Shown: positions 8,300-16,230 of the stretch, piece after piece | Position numbering within the stretch: the first letter of the stretch is position 1 | How the letters are laid out: the number at the start of each line of letters is the position of its first letter | From: Bacteroidota bacterium | GTDB lineage: Bacteria > Bacteroidota > Bacteroidia > Bacteroidales > FEN-979 | DNA: 64,000 bases | Assembly (NCBI GenBank): GCA_026391805.1 | Contig: JAPLDJ010000009.1 | Coordinates: 124,001 to 188,000 of the forward strand | Direction of reading: 5' to 3' | Position numbers and translations under genes: made by a program | The notes under the pieces: generated by a model | Seen by the model: the letters and a program-made list of their open reading frames with translations, nothing else | Database searches by the model: none | What the model was told of the DNA's origin: nothing

Positions 8300-9401
8300 G
8301 ATACAATGAATCCCTCTCCACCGGCTTCCTCCCCGCTGCAGTAATAAGTTTTATCATCTCAGAAACTGTGAAAGATGGATTTTGTTCCGATGCACCGGCC
8401 AGGGAATAGATCTGCGTGGAATCATTGATGGTGCCATCCATATCGTCGACGCCAAAGGCCAGTGAAAGTTGCGCCATTGGCTTGCCGATCATCGGCCAGT
8501 AGCTTTTCAGGTGCGGAAAATTATCCAGGTAGATGCGTGCTATGGCATAATTCTTCATGTCATCAATCACGCTCGCTTCGCGGATCCCCGACAATTCATT
8601 GTTGCTGTTCTTGAATTTCAAAGGAATGAATGCATTGAATCCGCCGAAACGATCCTGGGATTCGCGCAACAGCGTCATATGCTTTATCCTGTGTCCGTAG
8701 TTTTCGATGTGCCCGTAAAGCATGGTGGCATTGGAGGTGATGCCCAGCCTGTGAGCGGCTTCGTGGATCTCGATCCAGCTTTTCGTGGATGCCTTGGTCG
8801 CACAGATCTCCTTCCGTATTTTATCATCAAAGATCTCCGCTCCTCCGCCGGGAATTGAATCAAGACCGGAGGCCTGGAGGAATTTCAACCCTTGTTCATT
8901 GCTGACTTTGGCCTTCCTGATGATGTATTCCATTTCCACTGCCGACAAGGCCTTGATATGGATATCAGGCCTGATCGCCTTGATCTTCCGGAAAAGATCT
9001 TCATAATAATAAAGGTCCTTGTCGGGATGAACCGCCCCGGTGATGTGGACTTCCCGCACGGTCTCATCCTGTTTTCTCACAATGTCAAGCATCTCCTCAA
9101 CGGGAAGGTCCCATTTTTTCGGACTGAAATGATGGGAATAGGAACAGAACCTGCATTTGTTCACGCAGATGTTGGTCGGTTCGATGTGGAAATTACGGAT
9201 GTAATATGCATCGTTCCCGTTTTTCCGGAACCTCACGTGGCCGGCCAGCGTGGCAAGAAAGCCGGGGCTGGCCTTTTCATAAAGCAGCAACCCTTCTTCC
9301 GGAAGTATCCGGGCACCCGACAGCACCTTCAGTGCAACATCTTTCAGACCTCCTTCCACCCTCGATCCGAGGATGAATTGTTCATTCAGTACAGGTTCCA
9401 T
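8277..9401 (-). CDS. mqnE: Aminodeoxyfutalosine synthase (radical SAM)
   Basis: MqnE catalyses the radical-SAM addition of the 5'-deoxyadenosyl radical to 3-[(1-carboxyvinyl)oxy]benzoate, giving aminodeoxyfutalosine in the alternative menaquinone pathway. The 4Fe-4S motif CxxxCxxC is seen as CVNKCRFC at about residue 78. Downstream are PGGGAEIFDDKIR, ATKASTKSWIEIHEAAHRLG, NATMLYGHIENYGHR and RFGGFNAFIPLKF. These match MqnE rather than its paralogue MqnC. Start at 9401 lies only 3 bases after the stop of the upstream serine protease gene, so the two may be co-transcribed. The last residues (A-I-G-N-R-Q) are encoded by a heptamer repeat. MqnB and MqnD lie about 6 kb away. Confidence 0.92.
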   Translation of the reverse strand: MEPVLNEQFILGSRVEGGLKDVALKVLSGARILPEEGLLLYEKASPGFLATLAGHVRFRKNGNDAYYIRNFHIEPTNICVNKCRFCSYSHHFSPKKWDLPVEEMLDIVRKQDETVREVHITGAVHPDKDLYYYEDLFRKIKAIRPDIHIKALSAVEMEYIIRKAKVSNEQGLKFLQASGLDSIPGGGAEIFDDKIRKEICATKASTKSWIEIHEAAHRLGITSNATMLYGHIENYGHRIKHMTLLRESQDRFGGFNAFIPLKFKNSNNELSGIREASVIDDMKNYAIARIYLDNFPHLKSYWPMIGKPMAQLSLAFGVDDMDGTINDSTQIYSLAGASEQNPSFTVSEMIKLITAAGRKPVERDSLYQAIGNRQ

Positions 9402-9404
9402 CCG

Positions 9405-11075
9405 CTATTGCCTGATCATTTTAAGTGTAGATACTGACCCGGGGAAGGTGACCCGAAGGAAATACATTCCCTGCGACAGGCCGGGGAAAGAAAGTGAAAC
9501 GGAGGAAGAACCTCCTATGTTGACTGAACCTGACCATACGGTGATTCCCGTAAGGTTGATCACTTCAAGGCTACCGCTGTTTTCACTGATCCCTTCTGTT
9601 TTCAGGGTTACACTTTCGGTGAATGGATTCGGGAATAACATGATGGAGGCGCCATGCGGCAGAACCGGAACCCCCGACTGCAGTCCTTCAAGAATAAACA
9701 CCCCGGTACTGTCGGGATCCAGCCAATCCATCAGCCGCTTGGTTGAATCGCTCCCGTTCCTGTCCCATGACCATGAGAACTTGCCATAATAATCCGGTGA
9801 ATCAAGATTGGAAGGATCGCAGGAAGAATCTCCGCCTGTCAGTGTGCCGACGATCCTGCCCTTGCTGTCGAATATCGGGGAACCCGATGATCCGCCTTCA
9901 GTAACCCCGTGACCGCTCACCGTCTGGATCCAGGTTACTTTCCAGTGGCAGGGATTGGGATTGCTGACATAGTTTGAGGTTATCAGCGGCTGGTCGTAGG
10001 TGGATATCTTTTTGATGTCCCCACCCGGGTGGTGGATCCCGACACCCGATGGACTGGTTGTATCTTTCCTGCTCCATCCGTTAAAGAAGACGTCGAAGGT
10101 GCCCGGGATATTTTCGTTCAGCAAAATCAGGCAGAAGTCAGAGCCTGTATCGCCTGCATCCCCGCCGTGAGCTTTCATGGTTGCACCTGTTATTGACTTA
10201 TAACCGGGCAGTGTACCCGGATTCGGACAACCCGGCGCTTCAAATTCAAAATAGAAAATCCATTCCAGCAAATCGCTGACGGTTGCACCCTGCAGGCAAT
10301 GATCGGCTGTGAGGACATACGGGGTATGATCCCTCCTGGCATTGTTCAGCAGGGAACCGCTGCACCAGTATGTACCGCTGGCCTTCTTTATCTTCAGCCG
10401 GCAAACGCCTTTCTTTTCAAACTGCCAGTTATCGCCTTCCGGGCAATTCACGTTCACTTCACAGGTGCCGGCAGTCTCCGCGGAAGATCCGTAAGGATAG
10501 AGGAACCCGACGCCGCGGTATGCATAATCGATTGCATAAAGATGGATGGAAGGCAGAACATCTGAACCGGCCGGCTGATCATATTCAAGGATTAACTTTT
10601 CTCCTGCAATCAGTTCGGTTGCGAATTGGCCCCCCGGTGAATTGTTCGCCTCAGTATATGCACCGATGACCTGCGTTTTATTTTCATTATAGAGAAACAG
10701 CTTCCCTCCTTCCGGGATCCGGAAAATATCGAAATAGGCTGCTGTTGCAAGGGCCCCTGGAGCATCCACTTCGACCCTCCATACCCTTCCGCCCTCCGGC
10801 AGTTGTTCCCAGGTCCCGGATTTTTCAATACTGATGTCAACTGGAAGAATTACTGCAAAGCGGTAAGGCGTCGGGAACCGCTCATCCTCCACGCGGATGG
10901 CTTCCAGGTCGGGCGCTGCAACACTGACTCTGCTGATGTCATTATCCGGCAGCGACCAGGTTGCACTGGCCGGCCAACCGCCTGAGCTCAGCTGGGAAAA
11001 TATCCGCTGCGACGGCCAGATCGTCAGCGAAATAAAGATCAGGATGATGACCTGGTAATATCTTTTCAATCTCAT
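9405..11075 (-). CDS. Secreted trypsin-like (S1) lysyl-endopeptidase-type protease with T9SS sorting domain
   Basis: Predicted surface or secreted serine endopeptidase similar in layout to Achromobacter lysyl endopeptidase. After a signal peptide ending near RIFSQ comes a beta-rich propeptide of about 180 residues. The catalytic domain follows, with VLTADHC (His), SDFCLILL (Asp) and GGSSGSPIF (Ser), so the triad is complete. Several cysteines (CEVNVNC, WCSGSL, DHC, SSCDPS) fit disulfides of this family. The end (SIMLFPNPFTESVTLK to TLKMIRQ) is a T9SS type A sorting domain. I chose the ATG at 11075 (MRLKRYYQ), which gives a clean signal peptide; the frame is open to 11096. mqnE starts 3 bases downstream, and the inactive C10-like gene is 67 bases upstream. 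Confidence 0.9.
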   Translation of the reverse strand: MRLKRYYQVIILIFISLTIWPSQRIFSQLSSGGWPASATWSLPDNDISRVSVAAPDLEAIRVEDERFPTPYRFAVILPVDISIEKSGTWEQLPEGGRVWRVEVDAPGALATAAYFDIFRIPEGGKLFLYNENKTQVIGAYTEANNSPGGQFATELIAGEKLILEYDQPAGSDVLPSIHLYAIDYAYRGVGFLYPYGSSAETAGTCEVNVNCPEGDNWQFEKKGVCRLKIKKASGTYWCSGSLLNNARRDHTPYVLTADHCLQGATVSDLLEWIFYFEFEAPGCPNPGTLPGYKSITGATMKAHGGDAGDTGSDFCLILLNENIPGTFDVFFNGWSRKDTTSPSGVGIHHPGGDIKKISTYDQPLITSNYVSNPNPCHWKVTWIQTVSGHGVTEGGSSGSPIFDSKGRIVGTLTGGDSSCDPSNLDSPDYYGKFSWSWDRNGSDSTKRLMDWLDPDSTGVFILEGLQSGVPVLPHGASIMLFPNPFTESVTLKTEGISENSGSLEVINLTGITVWSGSVNIGGSSSVSLSFPGLSQGMYFLRVTFPGSVSTLKMIRQ

Positions 11076-11112
11076 CTCTTCTATTATAGGAATCAATCTC
11101 CGGTAACCTATT

Positions 11113-11145
11113 CTACTTTATGAACTTTACAAACTTTATAAACTA
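11113..11145. repeat. ACTTTACAA-type nonamer array at the C10-like stop
   Basis: Nonamers ACTTTATGA, ACTTTACAA, ACTTTATAA and ACTACCTGA end in the stop codon of the C10-like gene (TAG on the minus strand at 11143-11145). The same unit occurs at 4323-4359. Confidence 0.75.
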
Positions 11146-13653
11146 CCTGACAATTACCACCTTCTTTACGATCCTCTCCTTTTCCGTATCAATCATCAGG
11201 TAAAAGATACCCGGTGAAAGATCCTTCAGATCAACCCTGAACGGCAGTGTTATTTCTCCGGTCACAGGAACCTCCTTTACAATGGCTCCGGCGGTATTCA
11301 TGAGTGTCATCCGGTTTATTTTCATATCCTTACTGCCCCATGTTATGAAGATCTGATCCCTTGCAGGATTGGGAAAGACAGTGATGCCATCCGTCACATT
11401 TTCTTCATCCGTTCCAAGTGCGCTTCCGATCTCGATATCATCGACCATGAAGATAAACTGGTCATTTGATACGCAGTTGATCCCGATATAAACATCCTGC
11501 CCTGCATACGCGGCAAGGGAGTACCTGCGCTTTGCCCAGTCGACAGGTGCGTTCACCGGGGAGCTGTTCAGCATGACAAAGTCTGCCGGGTTGATGCCCG
11601 TGGTTGAAACCCCGATGTTGTACTGTTCGAGGCCGTATGCAGCATTGTAGGTCATCACCCAGAGTTCAATACTGGCATCGTTTCCAATGGTCATTTCGGG
11701 TGAAATCAGCCATTTGTTATTCGGGTTGTGGGGAGGCATCGATGAAAAGCAGGCGCCGAACTTATTTCCTGAATGTGCTGCCATGTACCTCGGCGGCGGG
11801 GTAGCCTGCGAAGGGTTGAAGCAGATGTAAGCCATCGATACGCCGCTGTTCGGAAAACTCACCGAATCGATCCCATACGTTATCCCTCCGTTTACATCAT
11901 ATACCGACCAGTCGTCGAAATTCAGGGTAAAATCGGGCAGGCTCTCGAAATCAAGCGACAAGTGCGACGGATGCCCTGAGACGGTGATATAACCGTATTT
12001 CGTGATCGAATCCGTTCCGCTTCCGTCACTGATCCTCAAGGTAACATCGTATGTTCCCGGTGTATCGTACCGGATATCCACCGGGTTCTGCACGTAAGCA
12101 TCCACGGGAAATCCTCCGGGGAATGACCAGCTCCATGAGGTCGGTGATCCGGATGACTGGTCGGTAAAGCTGATCTTCTCCCCTGCCCTGACGGAGGTTT
12201 TGCTGGCAATGAAATCAGCAGAAAGGTTCGACGTGGAACTTGTCTTCACCTCCAGGTCATCGATCATGAAGATGAACGAATTGTTCGAAACACATTGAAT
12301 GGCAACGTAGACGGCCTGGTTATTATACGCAGAAAGGGAAAACGTTTTTTTCGTCCACTGAAGAGGGGCTGTCAGAGGCGTTGAACCGGAAATGCAGGTA
12401 AAACTTCCGGGCAGGTTGTCGGTGGTCGAAACGAGCACATTGAATTTCTCAAGGCCGTACTGGTCGGTATAGGAGCGTTCCCAGAAGGTGAACTGCCCGT
12501 CGGTGCCGAGCTGTACCTGCGGTGAGATGAACCAGTCGTTGTTCTGAACATGCATACCTGAGAAACAGGCACCGAACCTGTTGCCACCGTGCGGCTGGAG
12601 GGCGGTATCCGAAGCCATCGAAGGCACGACCATGGCCGGATTGAATGCGATGAATGCCATCGGGCTGCCATTGTGAAGGAATGCATGGCCCTGGATGCCA
12701 TAGGTGCTGTCGAGATCCACATCGCGAACCGTCCACGGACTGAATGTCAGCGAAAAATCGGCCACGGTCTCAAAATCCATCTTAAAGGTACTGGCAGGCT
12801 GGTATGGTGACAGGTTGAAAATAGCTCCCTGGGCAAATGTATAATTATGGGTGCCGGGTGTCAGGTCGTTGAGGTAATAATAGCCGTCATCCGTTCCTCC
12901 TGCACCCCAGTTGAAATGGAACTGGTCGGTACCCTGGTAGCCGTCGCAGATAAAAAACCGTTCTTCAGTTCCGCCATTGTTGCCGAAATAAAGCAGCGGA
13001 CGGTCCGCATCCAGCTCAGCCCTGACCATTGACTGCCACTGATCGGCCGGATAATCAGCTTTCCACTTCCAGATCGCAGCAGGATTATAACTGAAGTACT
13101 TTATAAGAGCAGTATCGATCAGCGCTGAACCGGAGGCAGAAGAATCCGGACCATAATTCATCTCCTGCCCGACGCCGCAATGGTAAATAAGCGTGGAAAC
13201 GGCATCGTTCGAGGCCGTCAGCGCCTGAGGCATGTTCAGCCAGTCGTAAGTGGCCGCGCTGAAATTCACATAGATATTTCCATAAACAGGATGTACATAG
13301 GTGTGTGAACCGGTACCCTGAGCCGGAAAATTATAGTATTTCATGATCTGGGCCATCGCCACGGCGCCGCTTCCGGCAAATGCATGGTAACAGGGAGCCG
13401 TTGAGGTTGCATCCGGCGGACATTTTTCATTGTAAAAGCATCCCTGATCCCATGTCGTGGTGATCATGGGTGAAACATCCTGGAAACTCTTGCCTGAATA
13501 AAATTCAGCAACTGAACTTCTTTCCGCATGTTGCGTCCGGAGGATCGATACAGCCCGCTGGTTTTTCCCTTGCAGGACCTCCTGCGCCTGTATAAACTGT
13601 AAAGAAATGAGAAGGAGTAACAGGGTCGATGAGAAGAAGTACCGGATTTTCAT
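11143..13653 (-). CDS. C10 (streptopain-like) peptidase homologue lacking catalytic Cys and His, with PKD and adhesin-type domains and T9SS signal
   Basis: Signal peptide at residues 1-23. Residues about 55-290 are clearly streptopain-fold: TTTWDQGCFYNEKCP, MAQIMKYYNFPAQGTGSHTY, YHCGVGQEMNYGP, FICDGYQGTDQFHFNWG. In the family the nucleophile block is AGCVATAMxQ; here it reads AGSGAVAMAQ, so Cys is Ser95 (codon 13369-13371). The catalytic His block GHAFVCDG reads ERFFICDG, so His is Arg232 (codon 12958-12960), and NWGWGG has become NWGAGG. Two choice-of-anchor-J/cleaved-adhesin-like domains (about 290-470 and 565-745) flank a PKD domain (about 478-560). A T9SS sorting domain ends the protein (836 aa). 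Best reading: a surface protein reusing a dead peptidase fold, perhaps for binding. Confidence 0.88.
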   Translation of the reverse strand: MKIRYFFSSTLLLLLISLQFIQAQEVLQGKNQRAVSILRTQHAERSSVAEFYSGKSFQDVSPMITTTWDQGCFYNEKCPPDATSTAPCYHAFAGSGAVAMAQIMKYYNFPAQGTGSHTYVHPVYGNIYVNFSAATYDWLNMPQALTASNDAVSTLIYHCGVGQEMNYGPDSSASGSALIDTALIKYFSYNPAAIWKWKADYPADQWQSMVRAELDADRPLLYFGNNGGTEERFFICDGYQGTDQFHFNWGAGGTDDGYYYLNDLTPGTHNYTFAQGAIFNLSPYQPASTFKMDFETVADFSLTFSPWTVRDVDLDSTYGIQGHAFLHNGSPMAFIAFNPAMVVPSMASDTALQPHGGNRFGACFSGMHVQNNDWFISPQVQLGTDGQFTFWERSYTDQYGLEKFNVLVSTTDNLPGSFTCISGSTPLTAPLQWTKKTFSLSAYNNQAVYVAIQCVSNNSFIFMIDDLEVKTSSTSNLSADFIASKTSVRAGEKISFTDQSSGSPTSWSWSFPGGFPVDAYVQNPVDIRYDTPGTYDVTLRISDGSGTDSITKYGYITVSGHPSHLSLDFESLPDFTLNFDDWSVYDVNGGITYGIDSVSFPNSGVSMAYICFNPSQATPPPRYMAAHSGNKFGACFSSMPPHNPNNKWLISPEMTIGNDASIELWVMTYNAAYGLEQYNIGVSTTGINPADFVMLNSSPVNAPVDWAKRRYSLAAYAGQDVYIGINCVSNDQFIFMVDDIEIGSALGTDEENVTDGITVFPNPARDQIFITWGSKDMKINRMTLMNTAGAIVKEVPVTGEITLPFRVDLKDLSPGIFYLMIDTEKERIVKKVVIVR

Positions 13654-13672
13654 GGCTGCTGGTTATTTTGTA

Positions 13673-13680
13673 CAAAGATA
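13673..13680 (-). promoter_or_regulatory. Putative -7 element upstream of the C10-like gene
   Basis: On the minus strand it reads TATCTTTG, a match to TAnnTTTG, 20 bases before the ATG at 13653. No TTG is found at the expected -33 distance. Confidence 0.4.
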
Positions 13681-13730
13681 CGGATTGTGATAAAATTGCG
13701 AGGCACTCAGAGAGATTTGGCAAATTGTGT

Positions 13731-13738
13731 TACTTTTG
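13731..13738 (+). promoter_or_regulatory. Putative -7 element upstream of the heptamer array and MFS gene
   Basis: TACTTTTG matches TAnnTTTG. If used, the 140-base heptamer array would lie in the 5' leader of the transporter mRNA. No matching -33 box is seen, so this is weak. Confidence 0.25.
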
Positions 13739-13753
13739 GCGCGATTTAATTTT

Positions 13754-13943
13754 GACATAAGACATAAGACATAAGACATAAGACATAAGACATAAGACAT
13801 AAGACATAAGACATAAGACATAAGACATAAGACATAAGACATAAGACATAAGACATTTGACATTTGACATTTGACATTTGACATTTGACATTAGAAACAC
13901 GAAACACAAAACTTCACACAGCTTATGTCGTATGTCTTATGAC
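13754..13943. repeat. GACATAA heptamer array with inverted partner
   Basis: Fourteen consecutive GACATAA units (13754-13851) are followed by five GACATTT units and one GACATTA (to 13893). After 30 bases the same word returns inverted (TTATGTC, GTATGTC, TTATGAC, about 13923-13943), so the transcript could fold back on itself. The array fills most of the 325-base gap between the divergent C10-like and MFS genes. An open frame across it is a repeat artefact. Confidence 0.92.
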
Positions 13944-13978
13944 TTAAAAAGTACGAATTCTAACAAATATCGAACCAA

Positions 13979-15421
13979 ATGACCCAAACCATTGCCCTGA
14001 AAAAAGAACCACCCGCCGTGCTGCGCTGGATCGTGCTGATCTTCATCAGCCTTGCCATGTTCGGCAATTATTACATTTACGACAGCATCAGCCCGCTGGC
14101 CGTCGCACTGAAAGAGCAGCTGCATTTCAGCGACAGCGACCTGGGGTTGCTGCAGGGGATCTACAGTTTTCCGAACATCATCATGGTGCTGATCGGGGGG
14201 TTGATCATTGACAAGATCGGGACGAAAAAGGCTTCTCTTATTTTTGCATTTTTCGTTTTCCTCGGGGCCTTCATAACGGTACTGAAAGGCAATATCGTCC
14301 TGATGGCAACCGGCAGGCTGATCTTCGGGCTTGGCGCCGAATCGATGATCGTGGCGATCACAACGGTAATAGCACAGTGGTTCAAGGGAAAATCGCTCTC
14401 CTTTGCATTTGGACTGAACCTTACCGTCGCCCGGCTTGGGTCCTTCCTGGCACTGAATTCCGGAACCTGGGGAAAAAGTCTTTACACGCACTGGCAGAAC
14501 CCTCTGTGGATCTCCGTAGGCGCAGGTGCGATCAGTGTGATCACGCTCCTGATCTATTATTTCGTGGATTCTTATGCAAAGAACAATTATAACCTTGGAA
14601 AGCAGGGGGAACAGGACAAGGTGATCCTGTCGGATGTTTTTGCTTTTATTAAAACGCGTTTCATCATCTGCCTTGTTCTTCTTGTAACGGCTTTTGTTTT
14701 GATCAATTATGTTGCAAGGACGGAGATCGAGGTCATGCTGCAGATCATGGTTTACGTGCTGATCGTTGTTTTCTCCTTCCTTAATTTCAAGGCTTTCAGC
14801 AAATCCTACTGGTTCATCGTGATGCTCTGTATCACATTCTACTCCGCGATGTTCCCGTTCCAGACCTTTGCCATTAAATTCTTCCAGGAAGCGCATGGCG
14901 TTTCGGCCCAGTATGCAGGATTTTTGTCGAGCATGCTGACCCTTGCCGCCATGATCTTCACTCCTTTATTCGGACTGCTGTCGGATTTCATCGGCAAACG
15001 CTCACTTCTGATGATGTTCGGCTCGCTGCTGATCATCCCGGTTTACCTGCTGATGGGCTATACCGACATCAACCTGATCATACCAATGTCGATCATGGGC
15101 ATTGCTTTCTCGCTTGTGCCGGCCATCATGTGGCCCTCTGTTTCACTGGTGACACCGGCTTCCAAGCTCGGAACGGCTTACGGACTGATGACGATGATCC
15201 AGAACATCGGGTTGTTCGGATTTAATATTGCGATCGGCTGGGCGAATGATGTTTCCCATGCTTCGGCTGCAAATCCGAACGGATATCACCTGGGCATGTG
15301 GATCTTCAGCGTGCTTGGCTTCTTCGGGCTGACCTTTGCATTTTTCCTCCGCAGGAATGAAAACGGTCCGCACAGATTCGGGTTGGAATACGGAACACAT
15401 TACAATAAACGGCCGGATTAA
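13979..15421 (+). CDS. MFS transporter, MFSD1-like
   Basis: A 480-residue integral membrane protein with about 12 hydrophobic segments and the MFS layout of two six-helix halves separated by a loop (about residues 195-220, YAKNNYNLGKQGEQDK). The N-terminal half has GGLIIDKIGTKKASL (the MFS loop 2-3 signature), GRLIFGLGAESMIVA and QWFKGKSLSFAFGLNLTVARLGS. The last segment strongly resembles eukaryotic MFSD1, a lysosomal dipeptide uniporter (WFKGKELNLVFGL...ARIGS, quoted from memory). A peptide or amino-acid substrate is therefore a reasonable guess, not shown. mqnB follows after 38 bases, so co-transcription is possible. Confidence 0.8.
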   Translation: MTQTIALKKEPPAVLRWIVLIFISLAMFGNYYIYDSISPLAVALKEQLHFSDSDLGLLQGIYSFPNIIMVLIGGLIIDKIGTKKASLIFAFFVFLGAFITVLKGNIVLMATGRLIFGLGAESMIVAITTVIAQWFKGKSLSFAFGLNLTVARLGSFLALNSGTWGKSLYTHWQNPLWISVGAGAISVITLLIYYFVDSYAKNNYNLGKQGEQDKVILSDVFAFIKTRFIICLVLLVTAFVLINYVARTEIEVMLQIMVYVLIVVFSFLNFKAFSKSYWFIVMLCITFYSAMFPFQTFAIKFFQEAHGVSAQYAGFLSSMLTLAAMIFTPLFGLLSDFIGKRSLLMMFGSLLIIPVYLLMGYTDINLIIPMSIMGIAFSLVPAIMWPSVSLVTPASKLGTAYGLMTMIQNIGLFGFNIAIGWANDVSHASAANPNGYHLGMWIFSVLGFFGLTFAFFLRRNENGPHRFGLEYGTHYNKRPD

Positions 15422-15459
15422 TCCGTATCTTTATACTGGCATTTTAAACCTCAGACCGT

Positions 15460-16146
15460 ATGAAGATCCTGATCGTTGCTGCAACGATGTTCGAAGTAAG
15501 ACCGTTGCTGGATCATTTTGCATTTATCCGGAAAGAAGATGAGACCCTGTCGAATTACCAGTTCCGGAATGTGGCCGTCGACCTGCTTGTTACCGGGATC
15601 GGGATGACCGCTACGGCCTTCCACCTGGGAAAGCAACTGGCAGGGAAATCTTACGACCTCGTGATCAACGCCGGGATCTGCGGTTCCTTTACCCGGGACA
15701 TTCCGGTGGGGAAGGTGGTCGAGATCACGGAAGAGAATTTCTGCGAACTCGGGGCAGAGAGCGACGATAAGTTCCTCACCCTCTTTGATCTCGGCCTGGT
15801 TGACCCCGACGATCCTCCCTTCCACGCGGGTAAGCTGGTTAATACTACCGTTACAGCAAGCTCTGCACTATCGGACCTGAGAAAAGTAAGGGGGACCACG
15901 GCCAATACGATCCACGGGAATCCTGAAACGATCCGGAAGATCTCGGAACTTTTCCAACCCAAGGTGGAAAGCATGGAAGGCGCAGCTGTATTTTATGCAT
16001 GCCTGATTGCTTCAGTACCCTTCCACCAGATCCGGAGCATCTCGAATTATGTTGAGGAACGTGATAAATCAAAGTGGGATATCCCGCTGGCGCTGGCCAA
16101 TCTTAACGGGGTATTGCTGAAATTGTTGCGGGAGATGACGAGCTGA
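15460..16146 (+). CDS. mqnB: Futalosine hydrolase
   Basis: A nucleoside-phosphorylase-fold hydrolase that removes the base from futalosine to give dehypoxanthine futalosine in the MqnA-E menaquinone route. It starts MKILIVAATMFEVRPLL and has VINAGICGSFTRDIPVGKVVEI, the nucleobase-side block VESMEGAAVFYACL, and the family-specific RSISNYVEERDKSKWDI near the C-terminus. Length of 228 aa is normal. mqnD follows after 84 bases of pure heptamer repeats. The last base of the MFS stop is 38 bases upstream, so the two may share a promoter. Confidence 0.93.
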   Translation: MKILIVAATMFEVRPLLDHFAFIRKEDETLSNYQFRNVAVDLLVTGIGMTATAFHLGKQLAGKSYDLVINAGICGSFTRDIPVGKVVEITEENFCELGAESDDKFLTLFDLGLVDPDDPPFHAGKLVNTTVTASSALSDLRKVRGTTANTIHGNPETIRKISELFQPKVESMEGAAVFYACLIASVPFHQIRSISNYVEERDKSKWDIPLALANLNGVLLKLLREMTS

Positions 16147-16159
16147 TGAAATAAAAATA

Positions 16160-16230
16160 GCGAAAAGCGAAAAGCGAAAAAACCCGTAAACCGTAAACCG
16201 TAAATCGTAAATCGTAAATCATAAATCGTA
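16160..16230. repeat. Two heptamer arrays filling the mqnB-mqnD gap
   Basis: Three GCGAAAA units (16160-16180) are followed by CGTAAAC x2, CGTAAAT x3, CATAAAT and a partial CGTA (16185-16230). The array runs right up to the mqnD ATG at 16231, so no Shine-Dalgarno sequence is present there. Confidence 0.92.

Noticed and set aside
8277-9401. Assignment as MqnC (cyclic dehypoxanthinyl futalosine synthase)
   Set aside because: NATMLYGHIE...GGFNAFIPLKF and the PGGGAEIF context fit MqnE better.
13663-13884. Minus-strand frame encoding repeats of L-M-S-Y-V-L-C
   Set aside because: It is a translation of the GACATAA array; 7-bp units cycle through frames, so it stays open by composition.
13754-13893. 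Possible CRISPR array
   Set aside because: Units are 7 bp with no spacers, and no cas genes are present.
13937-14896. 319-codon frame antisense to the MFS gene
   Set aside because: Highly polar sequence rich in His, Asp and Gln, typical of the complement of a membrane-protein gene; no motif.
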